From assembly GCA_028287035.1 (NCBI GenBank), contig JAQBQL010000158.1, forward strand, positions 1-27,175: DNA of 27,175 bases, in the 5' to 3' direction. Origin of the DNA: Labilithrix sp. (lineage in GTDB: Bacteria; Myxococcota; Polyangia; Polyangiales; Polyangiaceae). Below, piece by piece: positions 1 to 7,322 of this stretch. Numbering within the stretch: the stretch's first letter is position 1; every line of letters starts with the position of its first letter. The notes beneath the pieces were generated by a model, which saw only the letters and a program-made list of their open reading frames with translations, searched no databases and had not been told where the DNA came from. A program made the position numbers and the translations under genes.

Positions 1-1563
1 GCCCGCTCCGCCCGCGTCGCCCGCCGCGCCGCCCGTCGCGGCCCCGGCCCCAGCGACCGTCGCCCCTGCGCCCTTCACGAACCCGATCTCCGGGACGTCC
101 GCCTTCACGAACGTGCTCAGGTCGGTCGGGGTGTGCGGGGTCATGTTCAGGTTGCGCGCCGAGCGCGGGGGCGGACGCGCCTCGTCGCCGCCCGGCTTCC
201 CGCCCCAGCGGCCGCGATGCGGCTCCTTGCAGTCGATGGGGCCCGCCCACGAATGGCGGATCGCGTAGCGCGCCTGGAAGTTGTTGAAGCCGCTCGGCTG
301 CGCGCCGTGCTCGAGCGCGCCGCCCTCGCCGGTCGTCACCTCACGGCCGCCGACGATCGCCGGCGCGGCGCGGAACACGAGGTCCTCGCCCAGCGACTCC
401 TTCGTGTACCGCGCATGCAGGCGCGTGAGCACGAGCTGCCCGGCCATCGAGGGATTCACGCGCACGCCACGTGAAGGGACACCCGGCGCGGCCCGGCTGG
501 GCACCGCCAGGCCGCCGGTGCTCGGATCGAAACGCGGCTGCTGTGACGACGGCAGCACGTCGAGGCCGAGGGTCGTGAGATCGCCGTAATTCATGGGCGG
601 ACCCGGGCACGGATCGCACGACGTGGGCTCCCACGCGTACTCCGTCACCACCGCCTTCGGGTTCTTCTCGAGCGTCTTGTCGAAGAGCGTCGTGTAGAAC
701 TGCCCGAACCGGTCCTGCGCCGCCTCGCTGACGTCGAGGTTCGTGGGGATGGTGACGTTCGGGTAGTTCGCCACCTCGTAGCGCGTGCCGCGCCCGAGGA
801 TGTGCACGATGAGGTCCTGCGTGCCGCTCGAGTTGATGAGGCCGAGGCGCACCGGCAGCCTGAACTCCTCGCTGTCGTAGTGGAAGCGCAGCGGTGAGAG
901 CACGGCGACGCCGTCGGCGCTCATCTGCACCTTCGAGACGTCGACCTTGGCGACGAAGAACTTCGACCCGCTCGCGACGTAGGGCCGGTAGTACGGCTCG
1001 CCGCCCTCGGGCACGTTGTAGCCCTCCTGGTGGAGCCAGGTGTCGAGACCGCCCGAGTCCTTCGCGCTCAGGATGACCACCTGGTACTCGCCGACCGTGA
1101 ACTGCGCCTCGACCGTGACGCCGAGCTCCTCGCGTGCGCCGCCGGCCGCGGACGGGGGCGCCGCCATCCGGCGCGCCATCATCGTCGGCAGCGGCGCCGG
1201 GGCCACCGGCGCGCAGGGATCCTGCTCCCAGTACTCGACGAGGCGCGGTGAGGCGAGCTGGTCGAGGTGATCGAAGATGTCCTTCTTCAGGGTCTTCACG
1301 TTCTCCTGCTGGAGGACCACCGGGACCGGAACGACCATCGCGAACTTCTCGGGCGGCCCTTTGTATGCATTCTGCATCGAGAGCACGGTGCGGGTGCCTT
1401 CGCGCATCAGCACCACCATCGTCGCGTCGTTGAACAGCTTCGCGCCGGCGCCGCCCACGTAGAAGCCGCAGAATGCGCCGGCGTCGCGCGGGGCCAGCAG
1501 CGTGGGACCGGCGAGGGCGACGGCGAGCGCGGCGGCGGCGATCGGGGCGAGGCGACGTTTCAT
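1..1563 (-). CDS. DUF2330 domain secreted protein (partial, 3' end outside window)
   Basis: Reading from an ATG at 1563, the frame stays open for 521 codons to the window edge, so the C-terminus is missing. The N-terminus is a Sec signal peptide: MKRR, then an Ala/Leu-rich core, then a likely cut after ..RDAGA before FCGFYVGG. The following text (FNDATMVVLMREGTRTVLSMQNAY, then KFAMVVPVP) is the hallmark of DUF2330, a family of exported proteins common in myxobacteria with no established biochemical role. The end seen in the window becomes a Gly/Ala-rich low-complexity tail. No clear Shine-Dalgarno site precedes the ATG. The gene lies 31 bp after the membrane-protein gene at 1595-3016 on the same strand, so co-transcription is likely. 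Family assignment is from motif recognition; function is unknown. Confidence 0.85.
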   Translation of the reverse strand, partial: MKRRLAPIAAAALAVALAGPTLLAPRDAGAFCGFYVGGAGAKLFNDATMVVLMREGTRTVLSMQNAYKGPPEKFAMVVPVPVVLQQENVKTLKKDIFDHLDQLASPRLVEYWEQDPCAPVAPAPLPTMMARRMAAPPSAAGGAREELGVTVEAQFTVGEYQVVILSAKDSGGLDTWLHQEGYNVPEGGEPYYRPYVASGSKFFVAKVDVSKVQMSADGVAVLSPLRFHYDSEEFRLPVRLGLINSSGTQDLIVHILGRGTRYEVANYPNVTIPTNLDVSEAAQDRFGQFYTTLFDKTLEKNPKAVVTEYAWEPTSCDPCPGPPMNYGDLTTLGLDVLPSSQQPRFDPSTGGLAVPSRAAPGVPSRGVRVNPSMAGQLVLTRLHARYTKESLGEDLVFRAAPAIVGGREVTTGEGGALEHGAQPSGFNNFQARYAIRHSWAGPIDCKEPHRGRWGGKPGGDEARPPPRSARNLNMTPHTPTDLSTFVKADVPEIGFVKGAGATVAGAGAATGGAAGDAGGAG

Positions 1564-1594
1564 CCGTGGATGACACGCGCGTCTCGCGCGATCG

Positions 1595-3016
1595 TCAACC
1601 TGCGTTCGCCAATGAACCCGCCGCGACCACGGCGTGACGCGCTGCGCGGACGAGGAGTAGCTGCATGGTCAAGGCCGCCACGTTCAGGCCGACGGTGCCG
1701 AGCGCGAAGACGACGAACACCGCGGCTCCGGCGTCCGCGTCCTGTCCCTGGCCGAGACCCGTGAAGAACGTGCCGACCGCCGCCATGGCAGCGCCGACCA
1801 GGAGGGCCACGGTCGTCGCAGACCGGCGCGTGACCGCGTCCACCTCGAGCTGCTCGCCGAGCCCGCCCAGCGCCCGCGCCGCGAAGGACGTCGACATCCA
1901 GAACAGGCATGCCGTGATCGGCCAGACGACGAGGGCCTGGTTCATGATCGCGCGCTCGTCGCCGGCTCCGTTTGCAAGGGTGATCAGGCCGAGGAGGCTC
2001 GCGGCCAGATCGAGGAGGCCGGCCGCGGCCATCGCGAGGAGCGCGCCCCACAGGTGCTTCAGGCGGATCGGCGCGGGTACGCCGCGCAGCGAGCGGAGCG
2101 CGCGCACGAGGAGCACGCTCGTGACCACACCGGCGATCGGTGAGGCGGGCATCAGCATCGCGCCGTCACGCATGGTCGCGAGGCTCGACACCACCAGCAG
2201 CACCGACCCCGCCGAGAAGGCGATCCGCAGGCCGAGAGCCACGGCGTAGCGCCGGAGCGCGGCGTCGGCTTGTTCGAGCGAGGCGGTCGTCGCCTCATCG
2301 ACGGGTAGCGGCGCGCGGAGCGGCCGTGGAGCGCCGGGCGCGGGCGCGCGGTACGCGCCGCCGTGCGGACCGACCTCGACCGCCGGGGCCGCCCTCGCTC
2401 GCGCGCGCGCGACGAGCGCCGCGAACGCAGCGAGCAGCAGCCCACGGGACACCTGCGCTGCCCACGCTATCCACGCGACGGCGAGCGGCCGTGCCCCGAG
2501 CAAGAGCGAGGTGAAGTGCAGGCCGAGCGACAGCGCGAGAACGAAGAAGAGCAACGCGGCGAGGAGGTGCGCCCGCCGGGACGCGCGCTCTCCGTGCGGC
2601 TGCGCCATGGCCAGCAGCGCCAGCGTCCCGAGGAGCGCAGCGCCCAGCACCAGGGGCGTCTCGGTCGCGGACAGCGTCGCGTCGAGCTGGCACGTCGCCG
2701 GGTCGCCGGCGCGAGGGCCACTCGCCAGCATTCCGACGAGGCCGCTCAGCAGCGTCGTGCCGGTCGCGGCCGCCGCCATCACGAGCAGCCCGCGCACCGG
2801 CGGCTCGCGACGCCCCAGGGCGACGAGCGCCGCCAGCAGGAGGACATCCGCGGCGCAGAACGCCGCCCGGATGGCGACCGTGACGCCGTGAAAATGCGGC
2901 GCGTCGAACGCGACCAGCCGGAACGCCGCGGTCTGCACGACGAGCAGCAACGCGCCGAGCGCAAAGCCCGCCGACAGCGCGACGAGCGCCCGCGTGCTGC
3001 GGCCCCCCGCGTTCAA
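1595..3016 (-). CDS. polytopic integral membrane protein, unknown function
   Basis: A 473-residue, strongly hydrophobic protein with roughly ten predicted membrane segments. One block covers residues about 10-200, a Pro/Ala/Arg-rich soluble loop with a short helix (ATTASLEQADAALRRY) covers about 200-255, and a second block covers about 258-465. The layout suggests two membrane halves joined by a cytoplasmic linker. I recognise no transporter or enzyme signature. The start is a TTG at 3016, chosen because an AGGTAG Shine-Dalgarno-like sequence overlapping the upstream stop codon sits at the right distance. The gap to the upstream gene is only 6 bp, so the two are probably translated from one message. 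Function unknown. Confidence 0.75.
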   Translation of the reverse strand: MNAGGRSTRALVALSAGFALGALLLVVQTAAFRLVAFDAPHFHGVTVAIRAAFCAADVLLLAALVALGRREPPVRGLLVMAAAATGTTLLSGLVGMLASGPRAGDPATCQLDATLSATETPLVLGAALLGTLALLAMAQPHGERASRRAHLLAALLFFVLALSLGLHFTSLLLGARPLAVAWIAWAAQVSRGLLLAAFAALVARARARAAPAVEVGPHGGAYRAPAPGAPRPLRAPLPVDEATTASLEQADAALRRYAVALGLRIAFSAGSVLLVVSSLATMRDGAMLMPASPIAGVVTSVLLVRALRSLRGVPAPIRLKHLWGALLAMAAAGLLDLAASLLGLITLANGAGDERAIMNQALVVWPITACLFWMSTSFAARALGGLGEQLEVDAVTRRSATTVALLVGAAMAAVGTFFTGLGQGQDADAGAAVFVVFALGTVGLNVAALTMQLLLVRAARHAVVAAGSLANAG

Positions 3017-3022
3017 CGGCTG

Positions 3023-3676
3023 CTACCTGGTCGCGTCGCGCAGCTTCGTGATCGCCGCGGGCAGCCCGGCGGGCGTCGCGCGCAGCTTGATCCAGAGGTG
3101 GTCGCGGTCGGTCTCGATGGCGCGGATGCCGAGCACCGGCGAGAGGATGCCGAGGATCTTCTGGATCCGCGCATCGGCCGCGAGCTTCGGCACCTTCATG
3201 AGGTCGATGACGATGCGGTCGCCGTCGGCCTCGACGATCGCCGCCGGCTTCTTCGGGATGAACTTCACGAGATTGCCGGGCTTCGACAGATCGAGCGCGC
3301 CCGACTGGATGAGCGTCGCGACCGGCGTGTCGTTGGACGGGCCGGCGAGCGCGAGGTTCACCTCGCGCAGGCGGATGGTGACGCGGATCGAGTCGGGGCT
3401 GATGCTCACCTCGTCGATCTTGATCGCGGCCGACGCGCGCACCGGCGTGCCCATGGCGTCGACCACCGCGCTGAAGCGCAGCGCGGGAGCCGCGCTCGTG
3501 ATCTCGACGTCCTTCGGGGCCTTCTTGCCGGTCAGGTTGCCGGCGAACCACCGCAGGGTGGCGAGCGGCACGCCGAACTTCAGGCCCGTCGCGCTGACGG
3601 CCTGACGAACCACCTCATCGGGGTTCTTGCGGACGTAACCGACGGCTGCCTCGAGCATCGCGCGCGGACTGAACAT
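3023..3676 (-). CDS. conserved-looking hypothetical protein
   Basis: A 217-residue soluble protein with no signal peptide or membrane segment. It alternates beta-rich stretches (VRASAAIKIDEVSISPDSIR, then RIVIDLMKVP) with a C-terminal segment LWIKLRATPAGLPAAITKLR. The look is of an all-beta domain, loosely like lipid-binding DUF2993-type folds, but I cannot support a family name. It is the first gene of a leftward run with the membrane protein and the DUF2330 protein. There is no visible Shine-Dalgarno site before the ATG at 3676. A TTGAGA/TATAGC pair lies just upstream, so the message may have a very short leader. Confidence 0.7.
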   Translation of the reverse strand: MFSPRAMLEAAVGYVRKNPDEVVRQAVSATGLKFGVPLATLRWFAGNLTGKKAPKDVEITSAAPALRFSAVVDAMGTPVRASAAIKIDEVSISPDSIRVTIRLREVNLALAGPSNDTPVATLIQSGALDLSKPGNLVKFIPKKPAAIVEADGDRIVIDLMKVPKLAADARIQKILGILSPVLGIRAIETDRDHLWIKLRATPAGLPAAITKLRDATR

Positions 3677-3686
3677 GTCGGGCGAG

Positions 3687-3713
3687 GCTATAGGCCCAGC
3701 CCGCCGATCTCAA
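3687..3713 (-). promoter_or_regulatory. possible promoter for the leftward 3676-1 gene run
   Basis: On the minus strand TTGAGA (3708-3713) and TATAGC (3687-3692) resemble -35 and -10 boxes, with a 15-bp spacer that is shorter than ideal. The -10 box ends 11 bp before the ATG at 3676, which would give a leader of only a few bases. This is weak evidence from sequence resemblance only. Confidence 0.3.
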
Positions 3714-3793
3714 TCCACCATCTCTGACGCACCCCGGAACACCCGGCTCCCCTCTCCGGGCGCCCGCCTCTCGGGAAGCGCCTCTCGGGGAGC

Positions 3794-3816
3794 TCGAGGG
3801 GGCGGAGCCCCCTCGA
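3794..3816 (-). terminator. perfect hairpin 3' of tRNA-Ala, probable terminator
   Basis: A perfect 10-bp inverted repeat (arms TCGAGGGGGC and GCCCCCTCGA) with a 3-base loop starts 11 bases beyond the 3' end of the tRNA. There is no uridine tract, so intrinsic termination is uncertain. A second, longer-range pair of arms (GCTCCCC at 3746-3752 and GGGGAGC at 3787-3793) lies next to it. The rest of 3714-3793 holds no gene that I can support. Confidence 0.5.
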
Positions 3817-3826
3817 AACCTGTTAG

Positions 3827-3899
3827 TGGAGCAAAGGGGGATCGAACCCCTGACCTCTGCATTGCGAACGCAGCGCTCTCCCAGCTGAGCTATTGCCCC
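3827..3899 (-). tRNA. tRNA-Ala, anticodon CGC
   Basis: The reverse complement folds into a complete 73-base cloverleaf. The acceptor stem is GGGGCAA with TTGCTCC and includes the G3-U70 pair that is the alanine identity element. The D arm is GCTC..GAGC, and the anticodon arm CTGCG-TTCGCAA-TGCAG gives anticodon CGC for GCG codons. The variable loop is AGGTC and the T arm is AGGGG-TTCGATC-CCCCT. The discriminator base is A. The next bases read CTA, so the CCA end is not encoded and must be added after transcription. A CGC-anticodon alanine tRNA fits a genome that uses GCG heavily. Confidence 0.97.
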
Positions 3900-3915
3900 G
3901 AACCGTATCTGTGTC

Positions 3916-3940
3916 CCGCTGCTGGTTGGGTCAGCAGCGG
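3916..3940 (-). other. hairpin in the leader of the tRNA-Ala precursor
   Basis: A perfect 9-bp inverted repeat (CCGCTGCTG and CAGCAGCGG, 7-base loop) lies between the tRNA promoter and the mature 5' end of the tRNA. It would form a stem in the 5' leader removed by RNase P. Structure is seen in the sequence; any role in processing is inference. Confidence 0.5.
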
Positions 3941-3946
3941 CGGCGG

Positions 3947-3974
3947 ACTCTATCCGGTCGAAAAGTTAAGTCAA
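3947..3974 (-). promoter_or_regulatory. sigma70-type promoter for tRNA-Ala
   Basis: On the minus strand TTGACT (3969-3974) and TAGAGT (3947-3952) are separated by 16 bp, in a locally AT-rich patch that stands out in this GC-rich DNA. It lies about 50 bp ahead of the tRNA and begins 5 bp after the stop codon of the upstream lipoprotein gene, so the tRNA probably has its own transcript. Confidence 0.6.
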
Positions 3975-3979
3975 CAGGT

Positions 3980-4282
3980 TCAGAGCTGGATGTCATTCGG
4001 CCCGGGCTGGATGGCCGGGCCCTGCGGTGAGCCGCCGTCCTGACCGCGCCCCGGGCGGCGTCCCGGCGACTGCGAGTGGGGCGGCACCGCGGGCTGCGAT
4101 CCGGCCGAGCACTGACCCTGCGTCGCGCCCGGCGGCACCATGCACTGGCCGCCGATGCACTGCTCGTCGCTCGTGCAGGCGCCGGCGCCGGAAGGATGCC
4201 GCGACTGGAACTCGTGCGGAGCCGGCGAGCAGGCCGAGCAGGCCGCCCAGAGGAGGACGCCGGTGACGAGCGCGGTCTTCAT
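3980..4282 (-). CDS. small cysteine-rich lipoprotein
   Basis: A 100-residue protein starting at the ATG at 4282. The N-terminus MKTALVTGVLLWAACSACSP is a short lipoprotein-type signal; lipidation could fall on Cys15 or Cys18, though neither lipobox is textbook. After it comes CTSDEQCIGGQC, the short Cys-spaced pattern frequent in myxobacterial surface lipoproteins, and then a Pro/Gly/Gln-rich tail. It begins 5 bp after the stop of the FliP/SctR gene and is the last gene of that leftward group. Co-transcription suggests, but does not prove, a link to the secretion apparatus. No function is assigned. Confidence 0.7.
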   Translation of the reverse strand: MKTALVTGVLLWAACSACSPAPHEFQSRHPSGAGACTSDEQCIGGQCMVPPGATQGQCSAGSQPAVPPHSQSPGRRPGRGQDGGSPQGPAIQPGPNDIQL

Positions 4283-4287
4283 GGCGG

Positions 4288-5025
4288 CTACCTGTACCCC
4301 GAGACGAGCGCCTGCGCCAAGAGCCCCCACCCGTCGATCGCCACGAACAGCAGCAGCTTGAAGGGCAGGCTCACCTGCGTCGGATTGAGCTGCTGCATCC
4401 CGAGCGCGAGGAGCACGTTGGCGACCACGAGATCGATGATCAGGAACGGCAGGTAGATCAGAAAGCCTATCGCGAACGCCTCGGTGAGCTCGGTGACCAC
4501 GAACGCCGGCACGAGCACCGTGAGGTCGTTCGCCTGGAGCTTCGCGCGCTCCGGCTCGGTGCGCGCGTTCTTCGCCACCATGAGAAAGCGGTTTCGCTCC
4601 TTCTCGTTCGCGTTCTTCTCGAGGAACTCGCGCATCGGCTCGCGGACCGCCTCGATCCCGCGCTCGAGGAGCGCCGTCGTGTCCTCCTTCGCCGCCTTCT
4701 GCGTGACGAGCGGCATCGTCCGATCGAGGATCTTCTGCCCGACCGGCGCCATCGCGATGAGCGTCAGCGCCGTCGCCAGCGCCATGATGACGGTGTTCGA
4801 CGGAACGCCCTGAGCGCCGATGGCGCTTCGCACGATCTGGAGCACCGTCGAGATCTTCACGAACGCCGTCACGCCCATGAACACGAACGGAACGAGCGAC
4901 ACGAGCGCCAGCGCCACCACGAGGGCGATGGGCTTGCCGAGCACGTCGTCGACGCGCACGCCGTCGGCGGCCCCTCCGGCGGCGGCGGGCGCGAGCAGCA
5001 GCAGCGAGGAGAGCGACGCGAGCAT
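4288..5025 (-). CDS. sctR: type III secretion export-gate membrane protein, FliP/SctR family
   Basis: A 245-residue inner-membrane protein of the export gate that carries unfolded substrates through flagellar and injectisome type III systems. It has an N-terminal signal-like segment, then VDDVLGKPIALVVALALVSL and FVKISTVLQIVRSAIGAQ, a charged cytoplasmic region (about 105-165), then the family signature PFLIIDLVVANVLLALGM and a C-terminal segment SLPFKLLLFVAIDGWGLLAQ. The FVKIS and GWGLLAQ-LV-Y wording looks closer to injectisome SctR than to flagellar FliP. The ATG at 5025 is preferred over a GTG three bases upstream because a strong GGAGG precedes it. That ATG overlaps the stop of the fliO-like gene (TGATG), implying coupled translation. 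No other type III genes are in the window. Confidence 0.9.
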   Translation of the reverse strand: MLASLSSLLLLAPAAAGGAADGVRVDDVLGKPIALVVALALVSLVPFVFMGVTAFVKISTVLQIVRSAIGAQGVPSNTVIMALATALTLIAMAPVGQKILDRTMPLVTQKAAKEDTTALLERGIEAVREPMREFLEKNANEKERNRFLMVAKNARTEPERAKLQANDLTVLVPAFVVTELTEAFAIGFLIYLPFLIIDLVVANVLLALGMQQLNPTQVSLPFKLLLFVAIDGWGLLAQALVSGYR

Positions 5026-5375
5026 CACCCCTCCTCCCCTCCCCCGCTACGAGGCCTGCGGCGGAGCACTTTCGCGAGCACGTCCCCGAACGGCGCGGAC
5101 GGCGCTGGGACCTCGATGGGCACGTCCTTGCTCGGGATCTCACCGAGCCTCGTGATGCCGGCCTCCGACGCGCCGACCACGAGCACCTGCTCGCCGACCT
5201 TCACGAGGTAGACGGCTCGCCGTGCGTCGAGCGGCAGCTGCCCCACCAGCGAGATGGGCCCGCGCGGCCGCCCGATGCCGAGGCGCCGCGCGCCGAAGAG
5301 CACGACGAACGCGAGCCCGCACACCGCGAGCAGCGTCACGAACGTCTCGATCAGGTACGACGCGTAAGACCCCAT
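5025..5375 (-). CDS. fliO: FliO-like export apparatus assembly protein
   Basis: A 116-residue protein with one N-terminal membrane helix (about residues 5-28) and a cytoplasmic domain containing RGPISLVGQLPLDARRAVYLVKVGEQVLVVG, the FliO-type pattern. Known FliO proteins help assemble the FliP ring. The ATG at 5375 is taken; a TTG two codons upstream is also open. The stop overlaps the start of the FliP/SctR gene, as expected for partners. FliO normally goes with flagellar rather than injectisome systems, so finding it with an SctR-like FliP points to a flagellum-derived or intermediate system. The C-terminus is Arg/Gly-rich. The family is short and variable, so confidence is moderate. Confidence 0.7.
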   Translation of the reverse strand: MGSYASYLIETFVTLLAVCGLAFVVLFGARRLGIGRPRGPISLVGQLPLDARRAVYLVKVGEQVLVVGASEAGITRLGEIPSKDVPIEVPAPSAPFGDVLAKVLRRRPRSGGGEEG

Positions 5376-5389
5376 CCCCAAGGGCCCGG

Positions 5390-5418
5390 ACCATCGACGG
5401 AGAAGGCCGGGACGTCAA
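5390..5418 (-). promoter_or_regulatory. possible promoter for fliO-sctR-lipoprotein group
   Basis: On the minus strand TTGACG (5413-5418) is followed after 17 bp by GATGGT (5390-5395). The -35 match is good, the -10 is poor. It sits 15 bp before the fliO ATG, back to back with the lysC promoter in the 118-bp divergent gap. Confidence 0.3.
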
Positions 5419-5455
5419 CCCCGCAGGCGGCGCGTCCGTTCATCCAGCCTCGCTG

Positions 5456-5484
5456 TTGACGCACAGCGAAAAGGTCCGTAAACG
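5456..5484 (+). promoter_or_regulatory. promoter of lysC, probably giving a leaderless message
   Basis: TTGACG (5456-5461), a 17-bp spacer, then TAAACG (5479-5484). The -10 box ends 9 bp before the GTG start codon, so transcription should begin within a few bases of the start codon. No Shine-Dalgarno site is present, which agrees with leaderless translation. Confidence 0.5.
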
Positions 5485-5493
5485 CTCCGCTTC

Positions 5494-6747
5494 GTGGCGC
5501 TCGTCGTAATGAAATTCGGTGGGACCTCGGTCGGATCGATCGAGAAGATCCGGAACGTCGCGCGCCGGGCCATCAAGACCCAGTCCGCCGGCAACGACGT
5601 GGTCGTCATCGTCAGCGCCATGAGCGGCGAGACCAACCGCCTCCTCGGCCTCGCCCACGAGATGGTCGCGGTGCCCGACGCGCGCGAGATGGACGTCATC
5701 GCCGCCACCGGCGAGCAGGTGACGGCGGCCCTCACCGCGATGAGCATCCAGAACGAAGGCGGCCAGGCGCGCTCGCTCCTCGGGCACCAGGTGAAGGTGC
5801 TCACCGACGGCGCGTTCACGAAGGCGCGCATCAAGACCATCGACGGCTCCAAGATCTTCTCGACGCTGGCGAAGGGACGCATCGCGGTCATCGCGGGCTT
5901 CCAGGGCGTCGACGAGAACGGTGACATCACGACGCTCGGGCGCGGCGGCTCCGACACCTCGGCAGTCGCCATCGCCGCCGCCATCGGGGCGAGCGCGTGC
6001 GAGATCTACACCGACGTCGACGGCGTCTACACGACCGACCCCAACATCTGTCCCTCGGCCCGGAAGATTCCGCGCATCTCCTACGAAGAGATGCTCGAGC
6101 TCGCGTCACTCGGCGCGAAGGTGCTGCAGATCCGCAGCGTGGAGATTGCGATGAAGTACGGCGTTCCCGTTCACGTGCGTAGCTCGTTCTCCGATGTCGA
6201 AGGCACCTGGGTCACGGGCGAGGACAAGTCGCTCGAGGACGTGGTGGTCGCCGGCGTCGCCTACGACAAGGCCGAGGCGCGCGTGCACTGCGTCGGGCTG
6301 CTCGACAAGCCGGGCATCGTCGCCGAGCTGTTCGGCGCGATGGCCGACAAGAACATCTCCGTCGACATGATCATCCAGAACGTGTCGAAGCAGTCGCTCG
6401 ACCGCGCCGACGTGACGTTCACCCTCGCCAAGACCGACCTCCTCCGCGCCAAGCCCTTCATCGAGGAGGTGGCCAAGCGCCTCGGCGTGCAGGAGGTCCG
6501 CTATGACGAGGACATCGTGAAGGTGTCGATCGTCGGCCTCGGCATGCGCTCGCACGCGGGAATCGCCGCCAGGATGTTCCGCATCCTCGCGAACGAGGGC
6601 ATCAACATCCAGGCAATCTCGACGAGCGAGATCAAGGTGAGCTGCCTCATCCACGCGAAGTACACGGAGCTCGCGGTGCGTGCGCTGCACGATGGCTTCG
6701 GCCTCGCCGAGGACCCCGAGGCGGCGCGCGGCGACGCGACGAAGTAG
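5494..6747 (+). CDS. lysC: aspartate kinase
   Basis: A 417-residue aspartokinase, catalysing ATP-dependent phosphorylation of aspartate, the first step to lysine, threonine, methionine and diaminopimelate. The amino-acid kinase domain carries KFGGTSVG (7-14) and GRGGSDTSA (149-157), and EIYTDVDGVYTTDPN follows. Two ACT domains occupy about 265-415 (VGLLDKPGIVAELFGAMADK; VGLGMRSHAGIAARMFRILA) and should bind the feedback inhibitor. Length is normal for the monofunctional class. The GTG at 5494 is preferred because MALVV-KFGGTSVG is the conserved N-terminus; the ATG at 5509 would cut into the first strand. It stands alone, divergent from fliO and convergent with the barrel gene. I see no lysine riboswitch in the short upstream gap. 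Confidence 0.97.
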   Translation: MALVVMKFGGTSVGSIEKIRNVARRAIKTQSAGNDVVVIVSAMSGETNRLLGLAHEMVAVPDAREMDVIAATGEQVTAALTAMSIQNEGGQARSLLGHQVKVLTDGAFTKARIKTIDGSKIFSTLAKGRIAVIAGFQGVDENGDITTLGRGGSDTSAVAIAAAIGASACEIYTDVDGVYTTDPNICPSARKIPRISYEEMLELASLGAKVLQIRSVEIAMKYGVPVHVRSSFSDVEGTWVTGEDKSLEDVVVAGVAYDKAEARVHCVGLLDKPGIVAELFGAMADKNISVDMIIQNVSKQSLDRADVTFTLAKTDLLRAKPFIEEVAKRLGVQEVRYDEDIVKVSIVGLGMRSHAGIAARMFRILANEGINIQAISTSEIKVSCLIHAKYTELAVRALHDGFGLAEDPEAARGDATK

Positions 6748-6756
6748 GCGAGCCGC

Positions 6757-6772
6757 GGGGCTCAGAAGCCCC
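6757..6772. terminator. possible shared terminator hairpin between convergent genes
   Basis: A perfect 6-bp inverted repeat (GGGGCT / AGCCCC, 4-base loop) lies at the meeting point of lysC and the leftward barrel gene, overlapping the latter's last codons. No T tract on either side, so this is a weak call. Confidence 0.3.
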
Positions 6773-7319
6773 AGACGTATTCGGCCTTCAGCGTCACCTG
6801 CGTGTACGACGGGTACGTCGACATCTTCGTGAAGAGGAAGTGCTGCTCGCCGGCCACGCCCAGCGCGAAGCTGCGGCTCAGCTGGTAATCGAGACCCACC
6901 TTGCCGGAGACGCCGGCGAGGTAGAGCGCGTCGTCGAGCGTGCCGCCGGACATCCGGTACGTGCCGACCATCGCGCCGAGATACGGCACGAACTGGAGGA
7001 TGTCGATGACGTACCCGACGCCGGCGGAGAGGTTCGCGACGTCCGCCGGGCGCGTGTGCGGGCTGTCCGGGAGGTCCTGCTTCTGGTCGGTGGCGACGCG
7101 GGCCAGCGACGCCTCGGCCATGAACATGAACTGGTCGTCGATGCCGTACGTGTAGTGGACGCCGAGGCCGGCGCCGACGCTCGCCGTCGACTTGTCGTCG
7201 ATCTTGAGGATGGCGAGCGAGGGGTCGAGGCCGACGTGATGCTGGTGCTCGAGCGCCGACGCAGAGGCGCTCGTGGTCAGCACGGCGAGCGGAAGGACGA
7301 GCAGGGCGAGGCGGCGCAT
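6762..7319 (-). CDS. small outer-membrane beta-barrel protein
   Basis: A 185-residue exported protein. Residues 1-22 form a Sec signal peptide (MRRLALLVLPLAVLTTSASASA) with an Ala-X-Ala cut site. The mature part is made of alternating amphipathic strands (SVGAGLGVHYTYG, FMFMAEASLARV, LSAGVGYVIDIL, VPYLGAMVGTYRM, QVTLKAEYVWGF) and ends in phenylalanine, the usual C-terminal signal for outer-membrane insertion. Size and pattern suggest an eight-strand barrel. It starts 3 bp after the stop of the triple-thioredoxin lipoprotein gene and is last in that operon. The mature protein has no cysteine, so it is not itself a disulfide substrate. Specific function unknown. Confidence 0.75.
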   Translation of the reverse strand: MRRLALLVLPLAVLTTSASASALEHQHHVGLDPSLAILKIDDKSTASVGAGLGVHYTYGIDDQFMFMAEASLARVATDQKQDLPDSPHTRPADVANLSAGVGYVIDILQFVPYLGAMVGTYRMSGGTLDDALYLAGVSGKVGLDYQLSRSFALGVAGEQHFLFTKMSTYPSYTQVTLKAEYVWGF

Positions 7320-7322
7320 CGG

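Noticed and set aside
341..1576. Minus-strand frame rich in Arg overlapping the DUF2330 gene
   Set aside because: It is a different reading frame of the same strand. The DUF2330 frame has a signal peptide and family motifs, this one does not.
3746..3793. Insertion-sequence end or small transposon relic beside the tRNA
   Set aside because: Only short inverted arms are present, with no transposase remnant or target duplication visible.
5382..5493. Lysine riboswitch or other leader element upstream of lysC
   Set aside because: The gap is only 118 bp between divergent genes, has no extended conserved helices, and a promoter lies right beside the start codon.
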